A DNA stretch of 64,000 nt from Cupriavidus basilensis OR16 (GCF_000243095.1 NZ_AHJE01000066.1:1-64000), one strand, 5' to 3'; numbered from the stretch's first letter, positions 16,211-25,211 are shown. Program-made: numbers and translations. Notes: generated by a model not told the origin, from the sequence alone.

Positions 16211-16845
16211 GCACCGAAGCCCGCCTGCGCGAAGAGATCTGCCGCATCGGCGCCAGCCTCTACCAGCGCGGCTACACCGTCGGCAGCGCCGGCAACATCA
16301 GTGCGCGCATGGAGGACGGCTGGCTGATCACGCCGACCGATGCCTGCCTGGGCATGCTGGACCCGGCCGCCATCGCCAAGGTGGACAGCGGCGGCAACTG
16401 GGTGGCCGGCGACAAGCCGTCCAAGACGCTGACCTTGCACCGCGCCATCTACGACAACAACCCCCAGGCCCATGGCGTGGTGCATACGCACTCCACCCAC
16501 CTGGTGGCGCTGAGCCTGGCGGGCCCATCGCAAGCGGACGATGTGCTACCGCCGATCACGCCTTACTACGTGATGAAGGTCGGGCATATCCCGTTGCTTC
16601 CCTACCATCGCCCGGGCGACCCGGCGGTGGCGGCGCGTGTTGCCCAGCTTGCCGCCGAGGTGCGCGGCGTGCTGCTCGCGCGCCTTGGCCCGGTGGTATG
16701 GGAAACCACCGTCTCGCGCGCAGCCTTCGCGCTCGAGGAACTTGAGGAAACCGCCAAGCTCTGGCTGATGCTCAAGGACAAGCCCGCCCCGCTCGACGAG
16801 CAAGCCCTGGCCGAACTGCGCGACACGTTCAAGGCGCGCTGGTAG
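16207..16845 (+). CDS. otnC: 3-oxo-tetronate 4-phosphate decarboxylase
   Basis: Class II aldolase/adducin-fold, metal-dependent enzyme that decarboxylates 3-oxo-tetronate 4-phosphate to dihydroxyacetone phosphate. 212 residues, equal to the E. coli YgbL type. Motifs are GSAGNISARMEDGWLITPTD near the start, the metal-binding VVHTHSTHLVAL, and the terminal FALEELEETAKLWLM. The start overlaps the end of otnK (ATGA at 16207-16210). Downstream is a 172-bp spacer with an imperfect hairpin at about 16937-16966 before the transporter gene. Confidence 0.93.
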   Translation: MSTEARLREEICRIGASLYQRGYTVGSAGNISARMEDGWLITPTDACLGMLDPAAIAKVDSGGNWVAGDKPSKTLTLHRAIYDNNPQAHGVVHTHSTHLVALSLAGPSQADDVLPPITPYYVMKVGHIPLLPYHRPGDPAVAARVAQLAAEVRGVLLARLGPVVWETTVSRAAFALEELEETAKLWLMLKDKPAPLDEQALAELRDTFKARW

Positions 16846-17017
16846 GTGCCAGGCATGTAGGTAAGACAGCGCCCCAAAAACAAGAACACAAGCAACGCAG
16901 AACCGCCCGCCGCACGCCCGCGCTAACGCCTGGGCCGCGGCAAGGGCAGCGTTCGCCCTCGGCTTGCCGCCAACGACGGGAATCAAGCCGGAACCAAGCC
17001 GAAATACGGAGACAACC

Positions 17018-18361
17018 ATGGATGCATCCACCCAGGCCGCGCTAGCCGGCGCCGGCCAAGACATCGATCGCGACATCGATCGCGCCATTGAGAAACGCGC
17101 CTACAGCAAGGTGTTCTGGCGCATCATGCCGTTCCTGATGCTGTGCTATGTCATCGCTTACCTGGACCGCGTCAACGTCGGCTTCGCCAAGCTGCAGATG
17201 GCGCAAGACCTGGCGTTTTCCGAAACCGTGTTCGGCCTTGGCGCCGGCCTGTTTTTCATCGGCTACTTCCTGTTCGAAGTGCCCAGCAACCTGCTGATGC
17301 ACAAACTCGGCGCGCGCGTCTGGATCGCGCGGATCATGATCACTTGGGGCATCATCTCGGCGCTGTTCGTGTTCGTGAAAACGCCCACCGCCTTCTACGT
17401 CATGCGCTTCCTGCTCGGCCTGGCCGAGGCGGGGTTCTATCCCGGCGTGATCCTCTACCTGACCTACTGGTATCCCGCCAACCGGCGCGCCAGGATGATC
17501 GCGCTGTTCATGTCGGGCATCCCGGTGGCCGGCATGTTCGGCAACCCGCTGTCGGGCTGGATCATGGACGCGTTCCATGACTACGGCGGCATGCGTGGCT
17601 GGCAATGGATGTTCCTGATCGAAGCCATGCCCGCGCTGCTGATCGGCATCATCACCGTGTTCGTGCTCAAGAACGGCATCGACCAGGCGCCCTGGCTGGA
17701 CGCCGACGAAAAGCGCGTGCTCAAGCGCAATATCGCGGAAGACTCGCGCCAGGCCGACGCCTCGGGTACCGGCCACTCGCTTCGCGCGGTATTCTCCGAC
17801 CGCCGCGTGTGGTGGATGTGCCTGATCTACTTCTGCTTCGTCACCGGGCAATATGCGCTGACGTTCTGGATGCCCACGCTGGTGAAGACCAGCGGGGTGA
17901 CCGGCAACCTCAATATCGGCCTGCTCAGCGCCATTCCGTTCCTCTGCGCCATCGTGGTGATGAACGTCCTCGGCCACAGCGCCGATGCCCGCCGCGAGCG
18001 CCGCTGGCACCTGATCGTGCCGGCGCTGATGGGCGCGGCGGGCTTTGCCATTGCCGCCTCGTTTACCCACAATACCGTGGTGGCCATCGCCGCGCTGTCC
18101 CTGGCCGCCGCCGGCGTGCTGACCTGCGCCCCGCTATTCTGGTCACTGCCCACCGCCTTCCTGTCCGGGCTGGCTGCCGCGTCCGGCATCGCGGTGGTGA
18201 ATTCAGTGGGCAACCTGGCTGGCTTTGTGGCACCGTACATGGTGGGCTACCTGACCGACCTCACCCACAGCACGCAGTCGAGCATGTATGTGCTGTCGGC
18301 CATGCTGGTGCTCGGCGCCGGGCTGGTCTGGCTCACCCCGGCCAAGCTGGTCAACCGCTAG
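17018..18361 (+). CDS. MFS transporter (ACS family), probable sugar-acid importer
   Basis: 447-residue anion:cation symporter family permease with 12 predicted membrane helices. The signature after helix 1, YLDRVNVGFAKLQMAQDL, and RFLLGLAEAGFYPGVILYLT are typical of ACS-family proton symporters for hexuronates, tartrate and phthalate-like acids. Located between otnC and otnI in the same direction, it is most simply the L-threonate/D-erythronate importer of the operon; this is inference from context. The ATG at 17018 follows GGAGACAACC. The long cytoplasmic N-terminus contains an Asp/Ile-rich DIDRDIDRAIE repeat. Confidence 0.9.
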   Translation: MDASTQAALAGAGQDIDRDIDRAIEKRAYSKVFWRIMPFLMLCYVIAYLDRVNVGFAKLQMAQDLAFSETVFGLGAGLFFIGYFLFEVPSNLLMHKLGARVWIARIMITWGIISALFVFVKTPTAFYVMRFLLGLAEAGFYPGVILYLTYWYPANRRARMIALFMSGIPVAGMFGNPLSGWIMDAFHDYGGMRGWQWMFLIEAMPALLIGIITVFVLKNGIDQAPWLDADEKRVLKRNIAEDSRQADASGTGHSLRAVFSDRRVWWMCLIYFCFVTGQYALTFWMPTLVKTSGVTGNLNIGLLSAIPFLCAIVVMNVLGHSADARRERRWHLIVPALMGAAGFAIAASFTHNTVVAIAALSLAAAGVLTCAPLFWSLPTAFLSGLAAASGIAVVNSVGNLAGFVAPYMVGYLTDLTHSTQSSMYVLSAMLVLGAGLVWLTPAKLVNR

Positions 18362-18364
18362 GCC

Positions 18365-18396
18365 AAGAACACAAGAACACAAGAACACAAGAACAC
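18365..18396 (+). repeat. Four tandem copies of an 8-bp unit
   Basis: AAGAACAC is repeated four times without mismatch immediately after the MFS stop and 30 bp before the otnI start. A similar ACAAGAACACAAG stretch occurs at about 16881-16893, before the MFS gene. It could influence leader structure or mRNA stability; copy number may vary. Confidence 0.85.
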
Positions 18397-18426
18397 GACG
18401 ACAACCCTCTTCTCCTGGAGCACCGC

Positions 18427-19209
18427 ATGCCGCGTTTTGCCGCCAACCTGTCGATGATGTACACCGAGCACGCCTTCCTGGATCGCTTTGCCGCCGCAGC
18501 GGCAGATGGTTTCAAGGCCGTGGAGTACCTCTTCCCGTACGAGCACGCTGCCGCGGAAATCCGCGCTCGGCTCGACGCCAACGGCCTGACGCAGGCGCTG
18601 TTCAACGCGCCGCCGGGCGACTGGAATGCCGGCGAGCGCGGCATGGCCGCCCTGCCCGGGCGCGAAGCCGAATTCCGCGACGCCTTCGGCCGCGCGCTGG
18701 AATACGCTGCCGCGCTCGGCAATGACAAGATCCACGTGATGGCCGGCCTGGTGCCGGCCGGCGCGGACCACGGGCGTCATCGCGCCTGCTACCTGGAAAA
18801 CCTGGCGCATGCCGCGCAGGCCGCCGCGGCACAGGGCGTCACGGTCCTGATCGAGCCGATCAACGGCCGCGACATGCCGGGCTACTTCCTCAACCGCCAG
18901 GACGACGGCCAGGCCATCTGCAAGGAAGTGGGCGCGGCCAACCTGAAGGTGCAGTTCGACTGCTACCACTGCCAGATCGTGGAGGGCGACCTTGCCGTCA
19001 AGCTCAAGCGCGACTTTGCCGGCATCGGCCACATCCAGGTTGCCGGCGTGCCAGAGCGCCACGAGCCGGACCTGGGCGAGCTGAACTACCCGTACCTGTT
19101 CGACGTGATCGATGGCCTTGGCTATGACGGCTGGATCGGCTGCGAGTATCGTCCGCGCGCCGGTACCTCGGCGGGTTTGGGCTGGCTCAAGCCTTACTTG
19201 ACGGCCTGA
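18427..19209 (+). CDS. otnI: 2-oxo-tetronate isomerase
   Basis: Hydroxypyruvate-isomerase-family TIM barrel (260 residues) that converts 2-oxo-tetronate to 3-oxo-tetronate, linking LtnD to OtnK. It begins MPRFAANLSMMYTEHAFLDR and contains the family motifs LIEPINGRDMPGYFLN (metal-ligand Glu), QFDCYHCQIVEGDL and GWIGCEYRPRAGT (second metal Glu). The assignment over plain hydroxypyruvate isomerase rests on the operon. The ATG at 18427 follows TCTCCTGGAGCACCGC. Complete. Confidence 0.92.
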   Translation: MPRFAANLSMMYTEHAFLDRFAAAAADGFKAVEYLFPYEHAAAEIRARLDANGLTQALFNAPPGDWNAGERGMAALPGREAEFRDAFGRALEYAAALGNDKIHVMAGLVPAGADHGRHRACYLENLAHAAQAAAAQGVTVLIEPINGRDMPGYFLNRQDDGQAICKEVGAANLKVQFDCYHCQIVEGDLAVKLKRDFAGIGHIQVAGVPERHEPDLGELNYPYLFDVIDGLGYDGWIGCEYRPRAGTSAGLGWLKPYLTA

Positions 19210-19258
19210 GCGGCCGCTGCATCCATGCCGCCCGCGGCGGCACAACAGGAAAACGAAC

Positions 19259-20248
19259 ATGCACATACTGATCACCGGCGGGGCCGGATTTCTCGGCCTG
19301 CAACTGGCCCGCGAGCTGCTAAAACGCGGCACCCTGGACATTGACGGCAAGCCCGTTGCCATCGAGGGCCTGACACTGCTCGACGTGGTAGCGCCGCCCG
19401 CCATGGACGACGCGCGCGTGCGCGTGGTCACCGGCGACTTGTCCGATCCCGCCGTGCTGGCGCAGGCCATCGATGCGCGCACCGGCGCGGTGTTCCATCT
19501 GGCGGCGGTGGTCAGCGGACAAGCCGAGGCGGATTTCGATCTGGGCATGCGCGTGAACCTGGACGCCGCACGCGCGTTGCTGGAAACCTGCAGGGCGCTT
19601 CACGTGAAACATGGCATCCGGCCACGCGTGGTGTTCACCAGTTCGGTGGCCGTGTACGGCGGCACCCTGCCCGCCGTGGTGCACGATGATACCGCGCTCA
19701 ATCCACAATCCTCCTACGGCGCGCAGAAGGCCATCGGCGAGTTGCTGCTGTCGGACTACAGCCGCCGCGGCTTTGTCGACGGCCGCGTGCTGCGGCTGCC
19801 GACCATCAGCGTGCGGCCGGGCAAGCCCAATGCCGCGGCATCGTCGTTTGCCAGCGGCATCATCCGCGAGCCGCTGGCAGGCGTTGCCGCCAATTGCCCG
19901 GTCTCGCCGGAAACACCGCTGTGGCTACTGTCGCCGCGCGGGGCCATCGCCGCACTGGTGCGTGGCATGGAGATCGATGGCGCCAGATTTGGCGAGCGCC
20001 GGACGGTGAACCTGCCCGGCCTTTCGGTCACGCCCAGGCAGATGGTTGCCGCGCTGCGGCGCGTGGCCGGCGACAGCGTGGCGGATCGCGTGAGCTGGGA
20101 GCGCGAGGCGCGCATCGAGAATATCGTCGGCACCTGGCCTGCCGCGTGGAATACGGAGCGCGCGCTGGCGCTGGGGTTCCAGGGCGACGCGGATTTCGAT
20201 GCGGTGATCCGGGCTTATATGGAGGATGCGGGCATAGCGGCGCGTTGA
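19259..20248 (+). CDS. denD: D-erythronate dehydrogenase
   Basis: Extended short-chain dehydrogenase (329 residues) that oxidises D-erythronate with NAD to 2-oxo-tetronate, a second entry to the OtnI-OtnK-OtnC route. The Rossmann motif GGAGFLG is at residues 7-13, VFTSSVAVYGG is the catalytic Ser region, and the YxxxK pair is Y153/K157 in SSYGAQKAIGE. The assignment follows the gene's place in the cluster and its resemblance to the characterised Cupriavidus enzyme. The start has GGAAAACGAAC ahead. It is the last gene of the operon and is followed by a hairpin. Confidence 0.92.
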   Translation: MHILITGGAGFLGLQLARELLKRGTLDIDGKPVAIEGLTLLDVVAPPAMDDARVRVVTGDLSDPAVLAQAIDARTGAVFHLAAVVSGQAEADFDLGMRVNLDAARALLETCRALHVKHGIRPRVVFTSSVAVYGGTLPAVVHDDTALNPQSSYGAQKAIGELLLSDYSRRGFVDGRVLRLPTISVRPGKPNAAASSFASGIIREPLAGVAANCPVSPETPLWLLSPRGAIAALVRGMEIDGARFGERRTVNLPGLSVTPRQMVAALRRVAGDSVADRVSWEREARIENIVGTWPAAWNTERALALGFQGDADFDAVIRAYMEDAGIAAR

Positions 20249-20266
20249 ACCCGCAGACGCGCTTTA

Positions 20267-20298
20267 GCGGCGCTGGCTTGCACGCAGGCCAACGCCGC
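20267..20298. terminator. Hairpin between convergent denD and thioesterase
   Basis: GCGGCGCTGGC and GGCCAACGCCGC form a nearly complete stem around an 8-10 nt loop, between two convergent stop codons. It is symmetrical enough to serve both strands; no strong T-run follows. Confidence 0.5.
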
Positions 20299-20327
20299 CG
20301 CACCTAAAACTGCAGAAGCTGGACAGA

Positions 20328-20765
20328 TCAAGCGTCCGGCTTCACCACTTCATAAGCCGTGATTGTTTCCCGCACCGGCCCCGGAATCGGCGCCGATTTC
20401 TGCGTAGCGGGATCCGCGCAGACATAGACGATCTCGCCCGTGACCAGGTGCTCGCCGCCACGGTACATCTCCACGCGGAACAGCATGCTGGAGCGGCCCA
20501 GGCGCGCAATCCGGCCCCGAATCTCCAGCATGTCGTCGAAGCGCGCCGACGCGTGATACTCCAGCGTCGATTTCACCACGAAGATATCCACGCCGTGCGC
20601 GTGCAGCACATCTTCCGGATACCGGATCCCCACCGCCCGCCAGTACTCGGTCACGCAGATATCGCAGTAGGTCAGGTAGTGCGCATTGAAGACGATCGAC
20701 TGCGGATCCACCTCGGCCCAGCGCACGCGCAACGGCATGCTGTGACGGAAATCTTCCTTTGCCAT
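20328..20765 (-). CDS. Acyl-CoA thioesterase, YbgC/4HBT family
   Basis: 145-residue hotdog-fold thioesterase hydrolysing an acyl-CoA or 4-hydroxybenzoyl-CoA-like thioester. The start MAKEDFRHSMPLRVRWAEVD leads into the catalytic motif RVRWAEVDPQSIVFNAHYLT, where the aspartate of the 4HBT family is found, then YCDICVTEYWRAVG. The ATG at 20763-20765 was chosen because the family motif begins a few residues later; the longer frame adds non-conserved sequence. It is convergent with denD and follows the Bug gene by 102 bp on the same strand. Confidence 0.9.
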   Translation of the reverse strand: MAKEDFRHSMPLRVRWAEVDPQSIVFNAHYLTYCDICVTEYWRAVGIRYPEDVLHAHGVDIFVVKSTLEYHASARFDDMLEIRGRIARLGRSSMLFRVEMYRGGEHLVTGEIVYVCADPATQKSAPIPGPVRETITAYEVVKPDA

Positions 20766-20867
20766 GTCGGCGTTCCCCCCTTCATTGGCGGCCAGACATC
20801 GGCCCGATATGAAAACGGCGCCGGCCCCTAGACAGGGCGGCGCCGGCATAAAGCCGCTAAACCGGGC

Positions 20868-21854
20868 TTATTGCGGCTTGTTCAGCCCCAGCTTGTCGAT
20901 AATGGCCTTTTCCTTCTTGACCGTATCGGCGGCGAAGCGCGCGTATTGCTCGCTGCTCATGTAGAACGGCTCCATGTCGAACTTGGCCAGCGCATCGCGG
21001 TAGTTCTGCATTTCCATGGCTTTCTTGAAGCCATCATGCAGCTTCTTGACGATCTTCGGATCGGTGCCCTTGGGTGCCACCACGCCGAACGGCGAGGTCT
21101 GCACGATGCCCAGGCCCAGTTCCTTCAACGTCGGCACATTGGGGAAGCGCGCCGAGCGCTTCTCGCCCCAGGTCGACAGCAGGCGCAGCTTGCCGGACTC
21201 CACGTACGGCGCCCAGGCCGGGGTGTCCGCCACCGACATCACGTGCCCGCCCAGCAGGGCCTGCATCGATTCCGAGTTGCCCTTGTAGGGAATATGCGAG
21301 AACTGCACGTTCTGCTTCATGGCCAGCTCTTCCATGGTCAGGTGCAGCGTGGTCATCGAACCCGGCGAGCCGTAGGTCAGGCGGCCCGGGTTGGCCTTGG
21401 CGTAGGCGATGTAGTCCTGCATGTTCTTGATCGGCGAATCCGCCGGGACCACCAGGCCGAACGAATAGCCGGCCAGGTTGATCACGTAGGAGAGGTCCTT
21501 GACCGGATCCCAGTTGATCTTGGTGGTGTACGGCAGACGGTAGACGGGCATGGCTACCTGCGCCAGCGTGTAGCCGTCCGGCTGGGTCGATTGCATCAGC
21601 TGGGCGGGCAGTACCCCGCCCGCGCCCGGCTTGTTCTCGATGATCACCGGCTGGCCGAAGATCCTGGACGCGTTTTCCGCCAGCACACGGAACGGCAGGT
21701 CGGTGGAGCCGCCCGCGGTATAGCCGATGATCAGGCGAATCGGCCGTTGCGGGAAATTGTCCGCCTGCGCCAGGGCCGGCGCGCTGGCCAGCCCAAGGGT
21801 AGCCGCGGTGGCGGCGAGCGCGCCCGCATGGGCGAGGAAATGGCGGCGTTGCAT
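20868..21854 (-). CDS. Bug family tripartite tricarboxylate receptor (TctC-like)
   Basis: 328-residue periplasmic solute-binding protein of the Bug family. A twin-arginine-like signal (MQRRHFLAHAG, cleavage near ALAQA) is followed by the family hallmark FPQRPIRLIIGYTAGGSTDL and by IIENKPGAGGVLPAQLM. Unlike the truncated Bug copy at 2.1-2.6 kb it is complete, ending KAIIDKLGLNKPQ. No TctA/TctB membrane partners are adjacent, as is usual for the expanded Bug family of Cupriavidus. The ligand is unknown, probably an organic acid. It precedes the thioesterase gene. Confidence 0.93.
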   Translation of the reverse strand: MQRRHFLAHAGALAATAATLGLASAPALAQADNFPQRPIRLIIGYTAGGSTDLPFRVLAENASRIFGQPVIIENKPGAGGVLPAQLMQSTQPDGYTLAQVAMPVYRLPYTTKINWDPVKDLSYVINLAGYSFGLVVPADSPIKNMQDYIAYAKANPGRLTYGSPGSMTTLHLTMEELAMKQNVQFSHIPYKGNSESMQALLGGHVMSVADTPAWAPYVESGKLRLLSTWGEKRSARFPNVPTLKELGLGIVQTSPFGVVAPKGTDPKIVKKLHDGFKKAMEMQNYRDALAKFDMEPFYMSSEQYARFAADTVKKEKAIIDKLGLNKPQ

Positions 21855-21982
21855 GAGTCTGTGTCTCCTATTGCTAATGCTAATGCTACTGCTACAAGTA
21901 ATGCACTACACGTAAAGGCTGTGAAATCGGTGGGTCTGCGACCGCTTCGATCTGCTTGCCGGCCCCTCCCGGCAAGCCGCGC

Positions 21983-23011
21983 TCAGCCCTCGAAGGCCGC
22001 GCGCAAGGCGGCGACAGCGTCGCCATGGGCGGCGGCCACCGCCGGAACGAAACGTCCCAGCTTGAAAAAATCGTGGATCATGCCCGGGTAGTCGGCCAAG
22101 CGCGCCGGCACGCCCGCGGCGCGCAGCTTGGCCGCGTAGGCCACGCCTTCATCGTGCAGCGGGTCGTAGCCCGCCACGGCGATCCAGGCCGGGCAGCAGC
22201 CGCGCACGTCGGCACCCGTGCCGCCACCGTCCAGCGGGGCAAAACGCCAGTCGTCGCGGCTGGCTTCGCTGTCCAGGTATTGCGAGAAAAACCACTGGAT
22301 CATCGGCGCGGTCAGCAGATAGCCCTCGGCCAGCGCGCGGTGCGAAGGCGTGTCCTGGCGGGCGCAGGTGCCGGGATAGATCAGCATCTGCAGGACAGGC
22401 TCCAGGCCCAGATCGCGCGCGTGCACGGCGCAGGCGCTGGCCAGCGTGCCGCCTGCGCTGTCGCCGCCCAGGGCGATCCGGCTAGCATCGGCGCCCAGGC
22501 GCGCGGCCTCGGCGAACACCCACTGCATGACATCGAACGCGTCGTTCGCCGCGTGGGGAAACCTCCACTGCGGGCCAAGCCGGTAGTCCACCGACAGCAC
22601 CATGCAATCCGCCCCCATGCACAGCAGCCGGCTCAGGGGATCATGCGAGTCGACGCTGCCCACCGTGAAGCCGCCGCCATGGAAGTACACCAGCAAGGGC
22701 AACGGCTCGGCCCAGCTGGCCTCGCGCGGCGCATACAGGCGCACCGGGATGGCATGGCCATCGCGCGCGGCTACCGTCAGGTTCTCCACGCCGTGCACGG
22801 GCAGCGGCGCGATATCCATGATGGGCGCGCTCTTCTCGTACGCGGTCTTGGCGTCGGCCGGATCCAGTTCGTGGATGGACGGACGCTTGACGCGCCCGAT
22901 CAGCTCCAGCAGCGCGGCCACCTGCGGGTCGAGCGGCACCGGCGGCATGCCGGGCAAGGCAGGCGCGGGCTTGGCGGGCGCGGCGGTGGAAGCAGGCGGG
23001 ACAGCGGACAT
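21983..23011 (-). CDS. Alpha/beta hydrolase, hormone-sensitive-lipase-like esterase
   Basis: 342-residue carboxylesterase of family IV. The oxyanion-hole motif YFHGGGFTVGS and the nucleophile elbow IALGGDSAGGTLA are both present; the remaining catalytic Asp and His fall in AGYDPLHDEGVAYA and YPGMIHDFFKLG. The N-terminus is Ala/Pro rich without a clear signal peptide. It ends 128 bp before the Bug gene and is divergent from the iron alcohol dehydrogenase, sharing an intergenic region with a TetR-type palindrome, which suggests a connection to alcohol or ester degradation. Confidence 0.92.
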   Translation of the reverse strand: MSAVPPASTAAPAKPAPALPGMPPVPLDPQVAALLELIGRVKRPSIHELDPADAKTAYEKSAPIMDIAPLPVHGVENLTVAARDGHAIPVRLYAPREASWAEPLPLLVYFHGGGFTVGSVDSHDPLSRLLCMGADCMVLSVDYRLGPQWRFPHAANDAFDVMQWVFAEAARLGADASRIALGGDSAGGTLASACAVHARDLGLEPVLQMLIYPGTCARQDTPSHRALAEGYLLTAPMIQWFFSQYLDSEASRDDWRFAPLDGGGTGADVRGCCPAWIAVAGYDPLHDEGVAYAAKLRAAGVPARLADYPGMIHDFFKLGRFVPAVAAAHGDAVAALRAAFEG

Positions 23012-23086
23012 GGACAGTCAGAATCAATAGCAACGAACCTTCGGCGGCAGCCGAAACCCAGCGGCATCAACCCGCTGACGTTCGAA

Positions 23087-23118
23087 TTGTGAACGATCGT
23101 TCGATTTTAGTATGATTC
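23087..23118 (+). promoter_or_regulatory. Promoter with TetR-type operator before iron alcohol dehydrogenase
   Basis: TTGTGA (23087-23092) and TATGAT (23111-23116) are spaced by 18 bp. The perfect 12-bp palindrome GAACGATCGTTC at 23091-23102, followed by GATTTT, lies in the spacer, where a bound repressor would block polymerase. The same element recurs at 40977-40988 and 60462-60473. It could also control the divergent esterase. Confidence 0.6.
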
Positions 23119-23266
23119 CAGATGTTTCTGCAGCAAAGCCTATGAAATTTCCCTGGGGCTGGTCAGAGCGGCAGGTTTTGCGCGATCATCGACCATCGTC
23201 ACGGAAGCCAGAGCAGCCAGAAACACAGAAGAAAGAGAAAAATCCTCATCGACGGAGACAGCATAG

Positions 23267-24415
23267 ATGGCCTTCATTTATTACCTGACCCATATCCACC
23301 TGGATTTCGGCACCATCAGCCAGCTCAAGGCTGAATGCGAGCGCATCGGCATCCGGCGCCCGCTGGTCGTCACCGACAAAGGCGTGGTTGCCGCCGGCGT
23401 GGCGCAACAAGCGGTCGAGGCCCTGAGCGGCCTGCCACACGAGATCTTCGACGAAACCCCTTCCAACCCGACCGAGGCCATGGTCAAGAAGGCCGCGGCG
23501 CAATACCGGGACAGCGGCTGCGACGGGCTGATCGCGGTGGGCGGCGGCTCCTCCATTGACCTGGCCAAAGGCATTGCCATCCTGGCCACCCATCCCGGCG
23601 AACTGACCACCTACGCCACCATCGAAGGCGGCAGCGCCAGGATCACCGAGCGCGCCGCGCCGCTGATCGCCGTGCCGACCACCTCGGGCACCGGCAGCGA
23701 GGTGGCACGCGGCGCCATCATCATCCTGGAAGACGGCCGCAAGCTCGGCTTCCACTCCTGGCACCTGCTGCCCAAATCCGCCATCTGTGACCCGGGCCTC
23801 ACGCTCGGCCTGCCAGCCGGCCTGACCGCCGCCACGGGCATGGACGCCATCGCGCATTGCGTGGAAACCTTCCTGGCGCCCGCCTTCAACCCGCCTGCCG
23901 ACGGTATCGCCCTGGACGGCCTGGAGCGCGGCTGGAAGCACATCGAGCGCGCCACCCGCGACGGCCAGGACCGTGAGGCGCGCCTGAACATGATGAGCGC
24001 CTCCATGCAAGGCGCCATGGCCTTCCAGAAGGGCCTGGGCTGCGTGCACTCGCTGTCGCACCCGCTCGGCGGCCTCAAGGTGGACGGCAGGACCGGCCTG
24101 CACCACGGCACCCTGAACGCGGTGGTGATGCCGGCGGTGCTGCGCTTCAACGCCGACGCGCCCAGCGTGGTGCGCGACAACCGCTACGCCCGCCTGCGCC
24201 ATGCCATGGGCTTGGCGGCGGGCGCCGACCTGGCCCAGGCCGTGCACGACATGACCGCGCGCCTCGGGCTGCCCACCGGGCTGCGCCAGATGGGTGTCAC
24301 CGAAGACATGTTCGACAAGGTGATTGCCGGTGCACTGGTCGACCATTGCCACAAGACCAACCCGAAAGAGGCCAGCGCGGCGGATTATCGGCGTATGCTG
24401 GCGGAATCCATGTAA
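23267..24415 (+). CDS. Iron-containing (type III) alcohol dehydrogenase
   Basis: 382-residue NAD(P)-dependent alcohol dehydrogenase oxidising an alcohol or reducing an aldehyde or maleylacetate-like carbonyl. The nucleotide-binding GGGSSIDLAKG, the TTSGTGSEVARGA loop and the metal ligands in MDAIAHCVETF, VHSLSHPLGG and LHHGTLNAVVMP are all present. The ATG at 23267 follows GGAGACAGC. It is preceded by a TetR-type operator shared with fatty-acid genes in the window, so a role in fatty alcohol, diol or hydroxyacid oxidation is likely, though the substrate is not determined. Confidence 0.93.
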   Translation: MAFIYYLTHIHLDFGTISQLKAECERIGIRRPLVVTDKGVVAAGVAQQAVEALSGLPHEIFDETPSNPTEAMVKKAAAQYRDSGCDGLIAVGGGSSIDLAKGIAILATHPGELTTYATIEGGSARITERAAPLIAVPTTSGTGSEVARGAIIILEDGRKLGFHSWHLLPKSAICDPGLTLGLPAGLTAATGMDAIAHCVETFLAPAFNPPADGIALDGLERGWKHIERATRDGQDREARLNMMSASMQGAMAFQKGLGCVHSLSHPLGGLKVDGRTGLHHGTLNAVVMPAVLRFNADAPSVVRDNRYARLRHAMGLAAGADLAQAVHDMTARLGLPTGLRQMGVTEDMFDKVIAGALVDHCHKTNPKEASAADYRRMLAESM

Positions 24416-24496
24416 GTGCCGCGGCGGGCCGGCAGCACAGGTGCGCGGAACAGCCGGGGCAATCCAGCTTTATCCACCCAGCACGGAGAAGAGGTC

Positions 24497-25018
24497 ATGA
24501 CAGGGGAACACCTGCAGGTCTTGCACGGAGACATCACCCGCATGGAAGTCGACGCCATCGTCAATGCCGCCAATAGCGGCTTGCTCGGTGGCGGCGGTGT
24601 CGACGGCGCCATCCACGGCGCCGGCGGTCCCGCCATCATGGCCGCCTGCCGCGGCATCCGCGAAACCAAGGGCGGCTGCCCCACCGGCCAGGCGGTGATC
24701 ACCACCGGCGGCCTGCTACCCTCGCCTTACGTCATCCACGCGGTCGGCCCGGTCTGGCAAGGGGGCGACCACGGCGAAGACGCCCTCCTCGCCAGCGCCT
24801 ACCAGGCCAGCATCGCGTTGGCCGCGCAGCACAAGCTGCGCACCATCGCCTTTCCCAATATCAGCACCGGCATCTACGGTTTCCCGCGTGAGCGCGCCGT
24901 GGATATTGCCATCGAGGCGGTACGCAAGGCGCTGGTGGCCGCACCCACCATCGAGCAGGTCAGTTTTGTCTGCTTTGATGACGAGAATTACCGGCTATAC
25001 CGGCATAGGTTGAGTTGA
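24497..25018 (+). CDS. Macrodomain protein, O-acetyl-ADP-ribose deacetylase
   Basis: 173-residue macrodomain of the YmdB/MacroD type, expected to hydrolyse O-acetyl-ADP-ribose or remove mono-ADP-ribose from proteins. Key motifs are VDAIVNAANSGLLGGGGVDG (the catalytic Asn and Gly-rich loop), IHGAGGPAI, and SDR-like phosphate loop NISTGIYGFPRE. The ATG at 24497 follows GGAGAAGAGG. It lies 81 bp after the alcohol dehydrogenase and may share its transcript. Complete. Confidence 0.93.
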   Translation: MTGEHLQVLHGDITRMEVDAIVNAANSGLLGGGGVDGAIHGAGGPAIMAACRGIRETKGGCPTGQAVITTGGLLPSPYVIHAVGPVWQGGDHGEDALLASAYQASIALAAQHKLRTIAFPNISTGIYGFPRERAVDIAIEAVRKALVAAPTIEQVSFVCFDDENYRLYRHRLS

Positions 25019-25026
25019 ATGGTTGG

Positions 25027-25055
25027 CGGCCTTCGCTAGGGTATTGCGAAGGCCG
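25027..25055. terminator. Perfect 10-bp hairpin after macrodomain gene
   Basis: CGGCCTTCGC and GCGAAGGCCG pair perfectly around a 9-nt loop, starting 8 bp after the stop codon. Without a T-run it may be a processing or pausing hairpin rather than a classical terminator. Confidence 0.6.
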
Positions 25056-25096
25056 TGCGTCCGATCAAGATTGATGGGAATCGGCGTTCTCTCGCA

Positions 25097-25128
25097 GTTT
25101 GCCGTTTTGCCGTTTTGCCGTTTTGCCG
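25097..25128. repeat. Four tandem copies of TTTTGCCG
   Basis: An 8-bp unit repeated four times (first copy GTTTGCCG) in the space between the convergent macrodomain and racemase genes. It has the same copy number and unit length as the AAGAACAC repeat at 18365. Confidence 0.85.
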
Positions 25129-25211
25129 CCTTGCTGTTTTCTTCGCTGTCCCCGCCCGCTTGCCGGATGTCCTCCCCTGGCCGGGTGGCCCCTAGCCATT
25201 TCGTTCCCGGC

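Noticed and set aside
18365..25128. Possible CRISPR-like repeats
   Set aside because: Units are 8 bp, directly tandem, without spacers or cas genes.
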